Assembly (NCBI RefSeq): GCF_014898815.1
Contig: NW_026515498.1
Span: 124,001 to 188,000, forward strand
From: Panonychus citri
Taxonomy: Eukaryota > Arthropoda > Arachnida > Trombidiformes > Tetranychidae
Reading direction: 5' to 3'
Length of the DNA stretch: 64,000 nt
The notes below the pieces were generated by a model. It did not search any database. It worked only from the letters and a program-made list of their open reading frames with translations, and was not told the origin of the DNA. Of the stretch, positions 45,901 to 59,936 are shown piece after piece (the first letter of the stretch is position 1; the number at the start of each line of letters is the position of its first letter). A program made the translations under genes and the position numbers.

Positions 45901-47680
45901 TTAATAAGAATCGGTTTGAAATGAAAAAGTTTCCAATGAGAAAACAGTGTTAATCTTTTAGGTAAAGAAAAAAATTTTCATCTCATGTTGATTTTGCTGC
46001 GTTTTTTTGCACTTTTGCAAATTGTTGTTTCTCTCGATTGCAATTAATTGCAGTTAATTGCAAATGTAACTAAATTGTTTCTTCATCTGATAATTATCAA
46101 TTATAATTGATGGGAAAAACATTGAAATTGCATTTACACATTGGTGTCTAATTGTGATTCCTTTCTGTTAATTGCAAACTTTTCAATTCACTTACATGTT
46201 AGTTGATTATTCTGAGTATTGGATGAAAGTTTTTTTTTATTTCTTTCATTAATTGTGATAATTTATTAGGGAAGAAATAATCATCCCAATGGTGATAAAA
46301 ATGAGCATCATGAAATGAATGAAATAAACAAAAAATAAGAGAGATAACAATCAAATGGAATGATGAATGAAATTGGAATCAATATAATTAACATGATTAG
46401 ACTATTTGAAAGATATTCATTTGAAATGAACGATTATCATGATCAACAAAAGGATGATGATGATTAAGCTAATGAATAGGAAAATAGGGATGATAATGAT
46501 GATTAAGTTAAGCTGAATTGATGAATAATCTAAATTCTGAATGAGTTTCTAATCTGAAAACTGTTTCTATTCACGAATGACCATCAATCAATCGTAAAGT
46601 TATTATTGTAAAGTGAAAAGTAGACACAATTTTCAAGATGATTAAGATTATCAGAATAACTGTAATTATAGTAATCATGATTAAAGGTCATCAATATTAA
46701 AGGTTAATCAAGTTTTTTTTTATATTCGGGCAAAGATTAAGGTGTAACTTTTTATAATCTTATATCAGATTAACTGGTTTACCTTTATTTTCATTGTCAA
46801 ACTGTGATTAACTTTTGATTAGCCTTTTTTTATATCATTATTATATTACATTTGATTCTTTGTGTTGGAAAAGTTTGTCCAAGCAAATTAAATTAACGGT
46901 TAATTGTTTGGAAAATCAGTTGAGTTTATATTTATCATGAGAAGGATGAAGAAGATAAAAAGATAATCTTGCTTTTCAGCTGAATCTTCATCATGATGAT
47001 GATGATATAAGAGGAAAAGAAAGTATCATGGTGATGATATTGCATTGATGAAGATTTCAGAAAGATGATGAGAATTCATGATGATAAAGATGAGAAGTTA
47101 GACTTTCTCTCTCTCTCTCTCTTCTATTCATTCATCTTTGTCATGGTAAACAAGAAGAAAAAAAGAAAATGGTGATTAACAAGATGAAGATAAAGATGGA
47201 AAAAGATGAAGATTAGTAAATATAATTCCATCTCTTTATTTATGATAAAACTCTGAACTTTCAGTATTAATAAGATCAATATGACACCAACATGATCAAC
47301 AGATTAACCAATATGATATTTATTAGTATGTTAATCAACTTCATCTTCATCTTAATCTACATAACCAAATAAATATAATAATAATCTAATCCGAATGTCA
47401 AACTTGATTAAGTGTCAGGTTTAGTCTTGTAATTATCAATCTCAAGATATATATATATATAAGATTATCTATTATTAGATTAAATTGTTATCCAACTATC
47501 ACTTGGAATTATTATCATGATAATACATGTAATTGAATGAGAATTATCAACGATAAATTGATTGAGTTTCATTAATTTCTCTGTTTGTTTAATTTTCCCA
47601 TCTCTCAAATAAAATTAATCCAAACAATTGATAATCTCAACACGAATCACGTGACAAATGATCTGATCATCTAATCTGAT
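39988..47680. other. Gene-poor low-complexity region, left part
   Basis: Downstream of the PH gene there is no frame with a recognisable domain or convincing splice pattern. The first 1.5 kb is rich in TCATC/CTCT words and may be a 3' UTR. Beyond it the DNA is AT-rich with many TCATGAT and ATGATGA words, GA tracts (43645-43665, 45385-45400) and CT tracts (45770-45790). Open frames up to about 120 codons occur but are made of repeats. Confidence 0.5.
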
Positions 47681-50600
47681 TGAACTCTCTATTCTCAGTC
47701 ATTATCAGACTATTATCATTCCCTGATTGTCAGAACTTTTCCCTTCCCCCTTGGCTCATTTTGATATTATTACTTTTTGCTTCCAGTATTTTTCTTGCTT
47801 ACCTTTGGCTATTTAGCTACACGATAATAATAATAACCCTGCCCATAGATTTCAAGGAGATACTCCCAATAGATTCAGGTCAACATTAGTTTCCTATCTT
47901 CGTCCTCATGATTATCTTCATGATCATCTTCATCCATTAATCACTCAGATAACAAAAAAGGTTTTTTTCCCATTCAGGGTAAGTTATTTTTTCCAACCTC
48001 CCGCTGAAACATTATCACCATGATCATGAACAATTTAACGTTAATTATAATTCATTTAGTAACAGATTGTTGACATTTTACCTTTTTTTTATATTTATTT
48101 CGTCTTGATTATCATGAAACAATATTGACGATAATCATATTCCAACCATGATGATGATCAACTGAATAAATCATATCAATGAAATTAACAGCCAGTTAGT
48201 TAATTTTTAAACTTAATCTACAAATAATTAGTTTTTCACAGGATAAAATTAAAAGTTACCAAACTAATTATTACCATTAACATAATCAAAAATGAACCGG
48301 ATTAATTATCATCATGATGAAATTCAAGTATGCTAATTTTTTTTGATACACTTTTAATTACATTCAAATGTTGTTGAATATAATTAATATTCAGTTCAAT
48401 TTGAATCACAATAATCATGAACTTTGTTAGAGATGAAAAATTATACCAAATAAAAATTCAGATTCATGACAGTTTTGATCATGGAAATTGTCATTTTGAA
48501 ATTTCCATGGAATTCAATTCATGGGATAAAAAGATATGGAATTTTTTTGTTTCTCTTCCAACAATCAATCAAACTTTTCACCTTTATCTTATCATCTTCA
48601 TCATCATCTTCTTCCCATCATCCTTGTCATCTTCATGATGGTGAAGATTATGATAAGATGAGTTTCATTGTTGGAGAAATTTTCTTATTTTTTTCTCTAT
48701 TCAATTTGTTCATTGACAATTCACTGATTAACTTTGATTATCAGTTAATTGTTCAACCATGAACATGAGCTTCATGTTACCTTTTGTTTGTTTGTTCAAA
48801 GTTTCTGAACAGTTGATGAAATTTTGAAACTTTTTCATGATTATGTTTCTGTCATTTGATTGTTACGATAAAATTACTTTGACAATTCAGGTTTTTCAAT
48901 CAATTGACTGACAGTTAATTCAATTGTTAATCAATTGTAATTACTTTTATCAGTTGCTGTTATCCCTTAGTAATAAATAGATTGTCAATTGTGCTTTGAA
49001 TTTTAATTAGACACAACAATCAGATAATTAATAGTTTTAACTCATTGTAACAATTGACTTTTTCATCCTCGTGTTTAACAAAATTGAAGGATATTTAATT
49101 TAACCAGCAATTAATTTTAATCAATCAACTATTATATTACATGTATATGGATTTGAAATGATTAACTTAAATTGTGAACAATTTGAATTTTATTTGTTTG
49201 GATAATCAATTAAATTGTGGATGAAAAAAATAAACAAAAATTTAACCAATGATTAAAACGGTAAAATTTAAATTATTAGAGCCTTAAATTGTTACCTTGA
49301 TTGTTGTTAACCCATTTGATTGATTGATTATTGGTTGAGTTGATTGTCTTGTTATCAATATTAATGGTTATTCAGATAATCAACTCTAATACAAATAGTA
49401 ATGATTATTTATCAGAGTTAATCTTGAAATGTCATGAAATGAATAAAAAAGTTCAGGTAGTTGAGGATAAATGGATTAAACTGAATGACCATTGGTCAGT
49501 TTGATCATTCTGGTTGAAGTAAAGGAAAACAATGATTTCTGGACAATGGTCAATGTTACTGTCAGTTACATGAAAAAGGAAATACAAAGATTCAGAGTCT
49601 TCCCATGAAAATTGTTACTCAAATTGAAATAATATGATTGATAAAAACAAAGTTATCATGTCTCATGAAACAATCTGATCATTTCAAGGATTCAGTTAAT
49701 GATGAACCGATGAACAAAGCAACAACATGATATTTTTCATGGTGATAAATGATTTTAAATCATCAGTTCCTTATCATTTATCATGTTTATCATTATTATT
49801 CGTGTTATCTTTTTTTTTATCAGAACTTTGGATCTCCCTGAAGGGTTTCTCATGTAATGAATTCCTAAATTGTTTAGATGATGAGTGAGAAGAAGGAGAG
49901 AAAAAAAATTTCAACCATTAAGTTGACATTTGACATGATTTGAAGGTGAAGATGATTTTAATGATGATGAAGAAGATGAGAGGAAGAATAGTAATGAATT
50001 CAAGAATTAACGAGATAATTTCTCATGATGTGAAAGTGGAAATGAGTGAGATATGAAATTATCATGGAGACAACTGAATAAGTAGAACTGAAAACTAATA
50101 TCATGAATATGAATTTTTTTCTTCTTCTTCTCTTTCAATGCCTTCAGGAAACTCTAGAAAATTGTCAACTTTTATTCCTACGAATTTAAACTATTTTTTT
50201 TTCTATTCTTTCGACCCCATGTAATGAACTTTAATTGGATTCACTTTGGTTGTTCTCATGATAGAAAATAAATAGAATTCATGAAGAATGAACTTCCTAT
50301 TTGAATGTTTTCCTTTCTTTCAATAGGAAACAAAAAAGGGAACGAAAAGATTTGAATCTTTGAAATGAAATTTCAGTTTTTATTCCGATTCCATTGGAAT
50401 CTGATTAATATCAAATCATTTTCCATCATGATTCATGATCAATTCAGGAGAAACTTAATGACCCTGATAACAAGTGAAGAAATAAAGTTTTCAATCAAAT
50501 GAAAATGAGGCGAGAAATTATTTCAACCATTACCATGATAACGGTCAAGAATCTCATCTTAAATTCATGATAAATCTGAATAAAGAGTAGCCAGAGTTTC

Positions 50601-51358
50601 AACTTCTCCTCCCCCACTGGTCATTTTCCTACTTTTGTGAGCATTCATTTCGAGTCTGGACTGTTCAAACATCGAGGATAAAATGTTACATTATAATAAT
50701 AAAGTAACATGTGAATAAATTGGAATAAATTTTTCAGGTTAATATTTTTTTTCTCGTCGAACTTTTTTTTCTTCTTGTTCTTTTACGATAACATGAGTGA
50801 ATTCAATGTTAATCATGTAGGAATAACAAGAGATATAGACATTAACATTATCGAGTTGTTATAAAACAAGACGCTCGAAGGGAAGGAAAAAAAGTTCTTA
50901 TCGAATTGATAATGATTTAGATTAGCAAATACAATAATCATGGTAATGATATTTTCCCATCATCAGAATTAGGTTTTTATCATGAAATCGAAATGATAAT
51001 AAAATTATTCTGATCAATTTTATCTCTTTTTCTGTTTCCATGTAAATTAAGTTTTGTTTTCTCTTCTTTTCCTCTCCCTTTATCGAAATTGAACATTTCA
51101 ACCTGATCAATCTTCCAACATGAGATTCTGAATGGAGAATCGGATAAGTGAGAGAGAGAGAAAGAGAAAGAAATTCAAGAAAATTCTGGTTCATTTCATT
51201 CATGTAACATGTTATTTTTAGCTTATTCATGTTTCTACTTCCATGGTGATTCAATATTTTTCCTCGGAAATTTTTATCAAAATGCTCCATCAGCAGTTTC
51301 TTTATTAACACAATGAGTTTATTTTTTTCATCATCATCATGATAATAATTCATCATCG

Positions 51359-51382
51359 TCAAGATGATTATAATCATCTTGA
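51359..51382. repeat. Perfect 24-base palindrome in the gene-poor region
   Basis: TCAAGATGATTA is followed by its exact reverse complement TAATCATCTTGA. The surroundings are rich in ATCATC/GATGAT, so part of the symmetry may be chance. Confidence 0.8.
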
Positions 51383-52578
51383 AATCACCAGTTTCATTGA
51401 ACAAAACAGACAATAAATTGCCTTTGATTTTCATGATACTTTATTTTGTTTCATCGTTATAACTGATTTACAAGTTGAACTTTTCCCACCCACTGAATTA
51501 TATTACCTTTGAAATTTGCATCATGAAGCAAATTATTTCCAAATCAAAATCTTCAGAATAAGCTGATTATTAATGTTATCATGTTAAAAAGCAATTTCAC
51601 CAAGATGAAAACAAGAAAACAACAAACATGGGGAAGAAAAAGTTCTGAAAAGGAATGAAAAAAAACGAGCTTACATCATCAGAATTGACAGGAAATTTCC
51701 AAAGAGAAAACAAACTGAAATTTATTCTCTTTCTCTTTTGTCTAATAAGAGTTCACATGGGAGGTTAAACTATCATGAATATCATGGAATCTGATAAATT
51801 ATTGATTAACTGAAATTCATCAGATATTCTGATTACTTACTCATCTGAATTGATTGCTGATAATGTTTCCATAAGTTCTGGCTCTGAATCAAAAGGATAA
51901 GTGATAATATAATTATCATCTCTCTTCATCAGTTTCCCATGATAGCTCATAGATAATATTATCCTTGGGATATGAAATTTGATATAAAATGATGATCAAG
52001 AAAATGATTAAATTGATTAAATCATCTTATCAAAATAGTTAACATTAGATTATAACTGTTGGATATTTTTTTCCTTTTCCTATTTCACCTTCAATCTGAT
52101 AACAAGAGCTTTTCTCAAATTCTGGATTCCCCCAGTAAGATTATCACCATTAACCTTGTGTTACAATTTATGAAACTCAATCTTTAATCTAATCAATCAA
52201 TCACCCAATCAATGGTTAATCAATTTTCAGCTTTGATTAATGATACAATGTTCAAATAAATAAAAAAGAAAGAGGCAAAAAATATTTCAACTGTTGGGCT
52301 TTTCAGCCAATGAATACCTATGAATCTCATGAGTTCATGAACTTTTTTCATTGTTATGGGTATAAAAAATTACTGTTAAATCATCAACAATCAAGGTGCA
52401 ACTATAACAATCAGATAAAAGTGTAAAGGTTTTTACAATTTATATTGTTTATTATCATTTCTATTTGTTCAAATGATAAACGATTCTGAATACAAACACA
52501 AATAGATGGCAGAAAATTCATCCAATTTTTTATTTCTCTTTTCATGATAATATTGTCAGAGGTAGAAAAATGAATGGT

Positions 52579-52581
<3 letters not shown>

Positions 52582-52611
<30 letters not shown>
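52582..52611. repeat. (GA)n microsatellite
   Basis: About 15 uninterrupted GA units, 33 bases before one copy of the 36-base dispersed repeat. Confidence 0.96.
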
Positions 52612-52615
<4 letters not shown>

Positions 52616-52643
52616 ATGAAGTATATTCATATTAGATGAACTG

Positions 52644-52679
52644 AACTCCCAGTGAACCGAAAATGAATTGAAAGTTACT
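52644..52679 (+). repeat. 36-base dispersed repeat, copy 1
   Basis: It begins AACTCCCAGTGAACC and ends GAAAGTTACT. It differs by one base (G/A) from the copy at 57900-57935. Confidence 0.85.
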
Positions 52680-55600
52680 TATGAAAAGATAAAAAGTTGA
52701 AATTCTCAAACTGAACTTTCCCTGAATCGAAGTGTATTTATAGCTAACCCACCACGTAGAGAGTGGAAATAGAATGAGAAAAGGGGAAAAATGGTAAACA
52801 TGAAAGATGAAAATAGTTTATTCTCTATATTCTATTCTCTCTTTTTTTTCCTTCTCTCTGATTATCATCATCATGGTGACCATGATAATGGACCTTGGAA
52901 AAAACGATGATGATGATTGGAAGATAATAGAAATAATTTCTCTCCAATGGATTGCATTCGGATAAATGATCAGGGGCCGATGGAAAGATGAGGAATCAGT
53001 GGAAGATGATAAAAGATCACTTTACATTCTGATCATTCCTTTTGTATCTTCTTACAGATTCATAACATTTATCCTTTCAGAATCACCATGAATCTTAATC
53101 ATCAAAAAGGTCTGAACTGAATCTTATTGTGAACAATGGAAAACTAGCCGAGAGACTTTATCATCATCATTATCTTCATGATGATCAGACTTATGAGTCT
53201 ATTCATTTTCAGAATAATAATAATAATCACCCTGAATACAAGCATAGAGAAAGAAACTCAGATTCACCATGAAAAGTATCTTCCACCCTGGAGATACACT
53301 TCATTTCATATTGATCATTATCATTGATAAACTGATTGTTAGTTGATTTACTCTCACTTTTATTACTAATTTTAAATGAGAAAGAGAAAAGTTTATTAGA
53401 CAATTTCGATGATGATCATCATCCATATACATAAATATCTTATGAAGATAAAATTCAGTTCAGCTCAAGTTCCCTGAATGATATAAATAAGATTCTGCCT
53501 GAGAGACTGATTTTATTACTTTTCGTTCCAACGAATTGGTTTGCTTCTTTTTCTGTCAACTAACGAAAACTATTCCAACGAACAGGCGCATTCGAAGATG
53601 ATAGAGATGAAAATCGAACAGAAAAGAGAGAAAAAAACGTGAAAAAGGAAAATGAAAGAGAAGAAGAAGAAGATGATGATGATGATGATGATAAAGATAG
53701 AAGAGAAGGTTCAACAACCGTAGATTCTGAATTCTGAAGGTGAATCACTTTTCCTTTGGATCGATGGGATTTTCTTCATTTGGTTTTCCACTTTTTCCAT
53801 GGGAATCTCAGAGTTTATATTATTTTATCATTATTATATCTCTGGGTTTCAACTTGTCATGGATTCTCATGGTGTTATATCAGAGGTGGGAAGTTGCGAC
53901 AGGGAGTGAAATAAATTGATAATGACAAGACACACAAACCGAGTCATCAGAATGAATCAAAGTCTTACTTTCCAACCTCTTCCACCTCCACTTTAACCCA
54001 CCGACAATTGAGCTTCATCTCTCTGAGTCTCATTACTTGGATTCACTTTCATTTGGGTTACAATTCAGTTTCCTTAATAACAATCAAATTAAACTATTAA
54101 TTAATTGAGTTAAATTGGTTGACAATCAAATTAACGCGACTGAGAAGCTGAAAAAAAAGGTTAAGAAATTAAATATTCATTAAATTATCGAACAATTAAC
54201 TTTTAATTGTATATTTATCATTAATTGAACTTAATGTTTCAATATAATTGTTTCTAAATTGGTAAATTGCAAGTGATTATATTGTTAATCCTGATTAATA
54301 TTGTTGTTATAATCATGATGAGTCTCAATGTTGAACGGAAGTTAATTTATTTGTACTTCCGTTTAATATTATAACATTATTGTGATAACATTGGTGATGA
54401 TTAAAAACACAATTTTGCTACTAAATTGTTGAACCAACAATTGAGCCTGCTAATTGTTGACAGTTTTGTTAATCATTCGGAAATGATAATATAATAATAA
54501 TCTGATACAATTTATGAACAAGAAAATTAAACGGAAATCAAATTGTTACTCTAATCATAGCAAAAAAAAACTAATCAAGTCTCTTAATCCAAAAACAATT
54601 TAAATCACTAAAAATGAGAAACTATTTTACTAATCAAAAATATCCAATTAATTTGTTTAAATAACAAGGAGAAAAAAAATAAACATAATGATAACCGGAA
54701 ATGGAAATGATGATGAGCTCGAGAAGATGAAAATCCTTTTCTCTTGATAAAAGTGATTACCTTTGATTGTGATTAAATTGATTACTGGTAACATTTAAAT
54801 TGCCATTTTGATTGTTGATTGTTGATTTTTAAAGATGCGAAAAAAAATTCTATTCATTTCTAACTTGATCATCATGAAACTGAATAACTTTGAATAGATA
54901 TTATCAATTCTTATTATATGGAAATGCGCATTTGAATATTATCTTCATTTACATTTACTTTATCATCATCATCATCATCATCTAGTTGTGAATATCAATC
55001 TCACCAGGAAACCTGAACACTCAGAAACTCAGTTGATACAACAAGACCCAGAAACCAGTTCTTATCTTCAACTGACCATTGGCCATTTACCTATTTCATC
55101 AGTTCCCAGCTTTTCAATTTCATTTCAATCATGATTATCATGATGAGATGTCAAGAATCAGAAGTAAATATTATTATGAGAAAAAAGAAATGAGAAAACC
55201 TGAATCATTATCATGGATTGAGAATCAGAACAGAAAAAAACTGTTACCTAAGTAACTGGATCAGTTTAAATTGTACACAATTAAGCTAATAATTTATCTG
55301 ATATTTCATTATGAGAGCAATTAAAAAATAAGCCAAAAGAATCAGCTAATCATCAAGCTAATCATTGATCATAAATTAATAATAATAATAATAATCCATA
55401 TAAATGGAAAAGTTTTAATTTTCTATAGAAAATGATAAAATTAAATTGATAATAATAAATTGAGAAACTGAATTGTTGATTAGTTGATCAACACACGATT
55501 TGTGAATACATTTGAAAATCTAAATTGTTCGGGCTAAATTGTTATCACTCTGTTTGTTAAATTGTTCATTCAAGTCACGAATTCAATTTTATTCAATTCC

Positions 55601-56158
55601 ATATTCAATGAGTAACCAGGAACAAGGAAAAAAAGTCAAATAGTAAAATAGTTTAATCCATAAATCACCAATAATCCAGACTGAAAATATTAAATAATAA
55701 ATAATAAAAGATAATAAATTATTAAGGATAAGCAAAAAATTATGAGAAAAATTTTCTTCAACTGTAAACAAAATCAATTTAAAATTAGGTAAACATTGAA
55801 TATTCAAATTGAGGTGAGAAATAATCAATTTGGAAGCGTTGATTTAATCAAATTGCAAATTTAACACACTGGTAATTTAACTCTTGCTAACTACGATAAT
55901 CAATAACAATCAACATTGATTGTGACAACAATTTGATTATTTTTAATAATTTTGTTTTACATGAGAAAATCAGAAAGTAATCATGTTGATTGCATGGTGA
56001 ATAATATAACAATCATGATGATGATGATGATTAAACCGATGTCTTTGTAAATTGATGCAAAATTATGATTACAATTACTATTACAATAGTATCTTAATCA
56101 GATTTAGTTGTGTGAATACAATGATAGTTACTCACTTTTTTTACTGGTGAGGATTTTT

Positions 56159-56161
<3 letters not shown>

Positions 56162-56195
<34 letters not shown>
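56162..56195. repeat. (CT)n microsatellite
   Basis: About 17 CT units in the gene-poor region. Confidence 0.96.
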
Positions 56196-56201
<6 letters not shown>

Positions 56202-57899
56202 ATTTACTCACCTTTGCTCATTGTGTTTTTATCATGTTTCACTTTCTCTGAATGAAGATGAAATAAATTCTGAAATGATGTTCATCTTTATAATATAATA
56301 TTCAATTGTTAAGATGATCATTACGATGAGAATGTTCAACTTGAATTCGTTTCCTCTTCTTCCTTTATCACCTAATATTTTAATAGAGTAAAGAAGAGGA
56401 GAAAAAAAAAGTAAAGGTAAACTCACAAAGAGAAAACATTATTCTCATTGAACCATGAACTTTTTGCTTCTTTTATCATCTTTACTCTCTTTCTTTTATC
56501 ATCATTATCATCCTCTTTCTCTAGGGTTGAGGTTCCTCTATCTTCTCATCCTTCAATTTCCTCTTTTTTTTCCTTCTTCTTTTGTTGAATGATGAAAAAA
56601 AGCACGTCTCATGAACGGAAAGATACTAAGGAATCATCTTCTTCTCATTTTCCATTCTCAATGATGATTATGATGATGTGCAAGATGATAATGATGATAA
56701 TCATCATCTTCATCATACTAAATAGTTATCAAATGTTGCTCCATGTTCATGAGTTGATCTTGGCGTTAAACAAGCATACGATTTGTGGACTATCATCAGA
56801 ATGATTATCTTCATTATTAATCCTGTTTCCTTTTTTTATCATCATCATTTTACAATGACTTTTGTTTATTTTGTCTTCTTTGAGTCCTTTTCATCATCGT
56901 CATCATCATCATCAGCTGATTTTCTCAGTGTATCATGTTTCTTATTGCTCTTTGTGGTGGATCATCAGCCATTTTCTTCACGCTATTAATTTTAATGTTC
57001 ATCTAATGATAATGAGAGTTTGATAATCACTTTTGATAGAATCAAAAATTGATAAATTCTCATTATGGAATAAGCTAAAAAGAAGATAATCATCATCCTT
57101 CTTATCTTCTCTTTCTTTTCTTCTCTCTTTTAAGAGATGAAAGATAAGATTAACTTTTAATAGTCTTTGTAATGGTTGTAAAGATCTCTCTCCATGTAAG
57201 ATTATCTTCAAGGTCTCTTTCTTTTTCCTTCTTTCAAGTCACATGATGAAAATGAAGATAATATTAATTCCAATGTGTATCCATTAGTCGATAATGTTTT
57301 ATATTGAATTCGAGAAGAGATCGTTTCGTTTTTCCAATTTCCAAAAATCGTTAAACTGTTCAAAAGTTAAGGTGAATCTTTGGTTGTTTCGAGTTTTTTT
57401 TTTCTTCATTCTTCTATTCTGTTTTCTTTGGACTTGTTCCATGTAAGCTCAGGTTTCCATGTTGTTCTTTGGAGAAACATATTTCTTTTACTATCTCAAG
57501 GTCTTGTAGTGGTTATTGTATCGATAGAAAAGATGGAAAATCGATTGAATAACAAACAAAATCCATGGAGATGAAAGAGACTTTCAAGTGAACTTGGAAC
57601 TTTCCATTTTGCTTGATCTAAATGAGTAAAGATGAGATGGTGATGATAATTATTAATGAGAATCATGGTAATTATACAACAAATATCAATATTGTTGTTT
57701 AATATCATCTTCTATTTGTTTCAAGCATTTTCAGAATACAGAGACTCAAGATAAAACTATTATCGTAAAAAACTTCATCTTCAAGATAATTTGCAGAAGA
57801 GGAGGAGAAGAGAGAGAGAGAGAACGAAAGAGAGATCATGATGGGAGGATAACATGGTGGAGATAAAGTGAAGATATATGTTATTATCTAAGTCAAGTG

Positions 57900-57935
57900 A
57901 ACTCCCAGTGAACCAAAAATGAATTGAAAGTTACT
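57900..57935 (+). repeat. 36-base dispersed repeat, copy 2
   Basis: Partner of 52644-52679, same orientation, 35 of 36 bases identical by eye. GA-rich tracts lie on both sides. Confidence 0.85.
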
Positions 57936-58186
57936 CGAAAAATAAGAGAGAAGGTATAATTTCAATTCTCAATTGAAAAAGTGTATCAGCACAGGTAGAA
58001 AAATAGAGAGAGAGAGAGAGATGGGAAAGTGAGTGTAGGTAAATTGGTAATAGAAAAATATAGTTGTTTGATTATTATACAAGATGAGAGATGAAAATTG
58101 ATGACCAATGGTAATAAATTGAAGATGGAAGATGAAATAAAGGTAAAGATGAATTTGTAGAAGAAAAAAAATTGAGGAAAATCATT

Positions 58187-59146
58187 TCAACTGGTGGATA
58201 AATAATCTTTATCATCATCAGCATCTTCATCATCATCACTGTCTAAGATGATGATAACATTAATATCCTTCTCATCAATATGCTTTTCTTTATCATCCAA
58301 TATGATAATCTCATCGGTGAGAATTGACTTTCGAGATTTTCGCCGATTCTCTGTCACCTCAGTCAATTCTTTCCAATCGCTATCATGGTCAAGTGAAACT
58401 CTTAGACAATCATTTGGAGTATTGGATAAAATTCTTTCAATCAAACTAAAAAGAAAAAGAAAAAGAAAATACAAAACAAAGAGATTAGAATCAATGACCT
58501 CTATACATTTCTTCTAATTTACCTGTCAATTCTTATATCTTCAAGGTCAAAGGTTATATTGCAAATAGGACAATGCCAAATGGCTCGACATTTGTTGACA
58601 CTGAGAAAAGCTTCACCATCAAAACAAGCAACATGCTCACAGAAAGTGCTTATACAGGGCAATTTAATCCTTCTCTTTGTGATCTATTTGAACAAGAATA
58701 CATTCAATTAAAGGAACAACAAGTAAATAATTAAAAAAAAAAAGATCCACTAATCAATTGTCATGAATGATGGATTATCCAAATTGAGAGATGATCATCA
58801 AAATTGTAAACTTACAGGACAAGAAAGGGATAGATGAAGTACTTCAGTGTAAATATCATTGGTCGATTTGAAGCTCTCACGGACTAGAAATAAGCAAAAA
58901 GGGATAATTAAACATCAATTAATTACAACTTTTCTCTTGATTATAATCCTATTGGAAAGAATAATAAATAAAATCAGAAGAATTGTAGTTAAAGGATTAG
59001 ATTAACTTACCTAATCTTCGGGTCTCTTTGGTTCGCCTTCGGCCTATCAAGGTTGGATTATCAATCCATTTTTGAACAATCAATTGTTTCTCATTTGAAC
59101 GTAAATGACTTTTGGTATTTTGAATTCTCATGATAGTATCTTGCAT
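58187..59146 (-). CDS. Miniature PIAS-like SP-RING protein (putative SUMO E3 ligase)
   Basis: Exons 59146-59011, 58883-58816, 58683-58523 and 58445-58187 join in phase to 207 residues. An SP-RING lies at about 60-125: LHLSLSCPITKRRIKLPC, then FCEHVACFD and WHCPICN. Human PIAS1 has LLCPLGKMRLTIPC, CSHLQCFD and WVCPVCD, so the Cys-His-Cys-Cys zinc ligands and the Phe-Asp are kept. The tail has two hydrophobic-acidic runs, EIIILDD (167-173) and VIIILDSDDDED (185-196), typical SUMO-interacting motifs in the place where PIAS has VDVIDLT. PIAS proteins are about 600 residues with SAP and PINIT domains; none is visible here. A non-coding 5' exon may end at 59709 (GTAAGT). It is close to and divergent from the lipase gene. 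Confidence 0.85.
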
Positions 59147-59936
59147 TCTGGTGATCAATTAATTGATTGTCTATCAATTTCCGGCACTTAAAGTGGTGAA
59201 AGATATAATTGTAATATAGAAAAATGTAAGAAATTTGAGAAAAATTTTAAAAATGTAACAAGAGATTCACAAGATGAGCAAATTCATTGGAAACAATTAG
59301 TTAACAGAAGGAGAAAAAAATGAATTCCAATTGAGTGATAAAACTGCTAATAATCAGTCAATATAATTACAGAGAGAGAGAGAGAAAAAAAAAGTTAATT
59401 GTTACAATCAAATGAAAAGAGATCAACACAATTAAAACCAAAGAGAAAACAAATCAAAGAGAAAAAAAATTAACAAAAGAAAAGCTAAAAAAAGGGTTTG
59501 TCTTCTCATTACAATTCTAATAATTTTCCAATAGAAAAACAAAAGAAATTAAATTTCTATGTATTAGATTAAATGTGAATTTGTAATTGGCAAAATTAGA
59601 TTAACAGCTAAATTAATGAGTTATCAGTAATTCACTTTAATCAAGTAATTAAACGAATGAATAATTTGTTTGGTAAATAAAGAAAAGCAAAGATTAATTG
59701 ACTTACCATGATAATGATGTTGATTGGAAACAATTAATTGGTGTTAAACAGTTGATTATTTTTTCAGGTTAATTGTTACATTAAAATGATGAGGGTTAAT
59801 CAATTAATCAATCGGTTAATCATAAACAAAAAAATTAGGTGAAAATCAGTTAATAAGACAAGTTGATTATTATTGTTGATCTTTTGTTCATCCAAAGATC
59901 ACAAAGACTAAACAACAACAAGAAACAAACAAGAAA
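59147..59936. promoter_or_regulatory. Divergent upstream region of SP-RING and lipase-like genes
   Basis: This contains a likely reverse-strand 5' UTR intron (donor GTAAGT at 59708-59703, acceptor ACCAG at about 59151-59147) and the lipase-gene promoter. A GA/A-rich stretch lies at 59370-59400. No coding sequence is supported; joining the upstream exon to the next does not extend the SP-RING frame. Confidence 0.5.

Larger units (their letters stand above)
47681..58186. other. Gene-poor low-complexity region, right part
   Basis: This has the same character as the left part: dense TCATGA/ATCATCATC words, (AG)n at 52582-52611, (GAT)n at 53673-53691, (TC)n at 56162-56195, and a 36-base sequence present at 52644-52679 and 57900-57935. 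The longest open frame (reverse, about 170 codons at 50922-51434) is a repeat-driven mixture with no domain. I support no gene here. A distal regulatory region or long non-coding transcript is possible. Confidence 0.5.

Noticed and set aside
50922..51434. 170-codon reverse frame in the gene-poor block
   Set aside because: No domain, composition follows the surrounding ATCATC/CTCT repeats, and no splice or neighbour support.
53560..53748. Reverse frame with a run of 11 serines
   Set aside because: It comes from (GAT)n/(GAA)n simple sequence; no conserved part.
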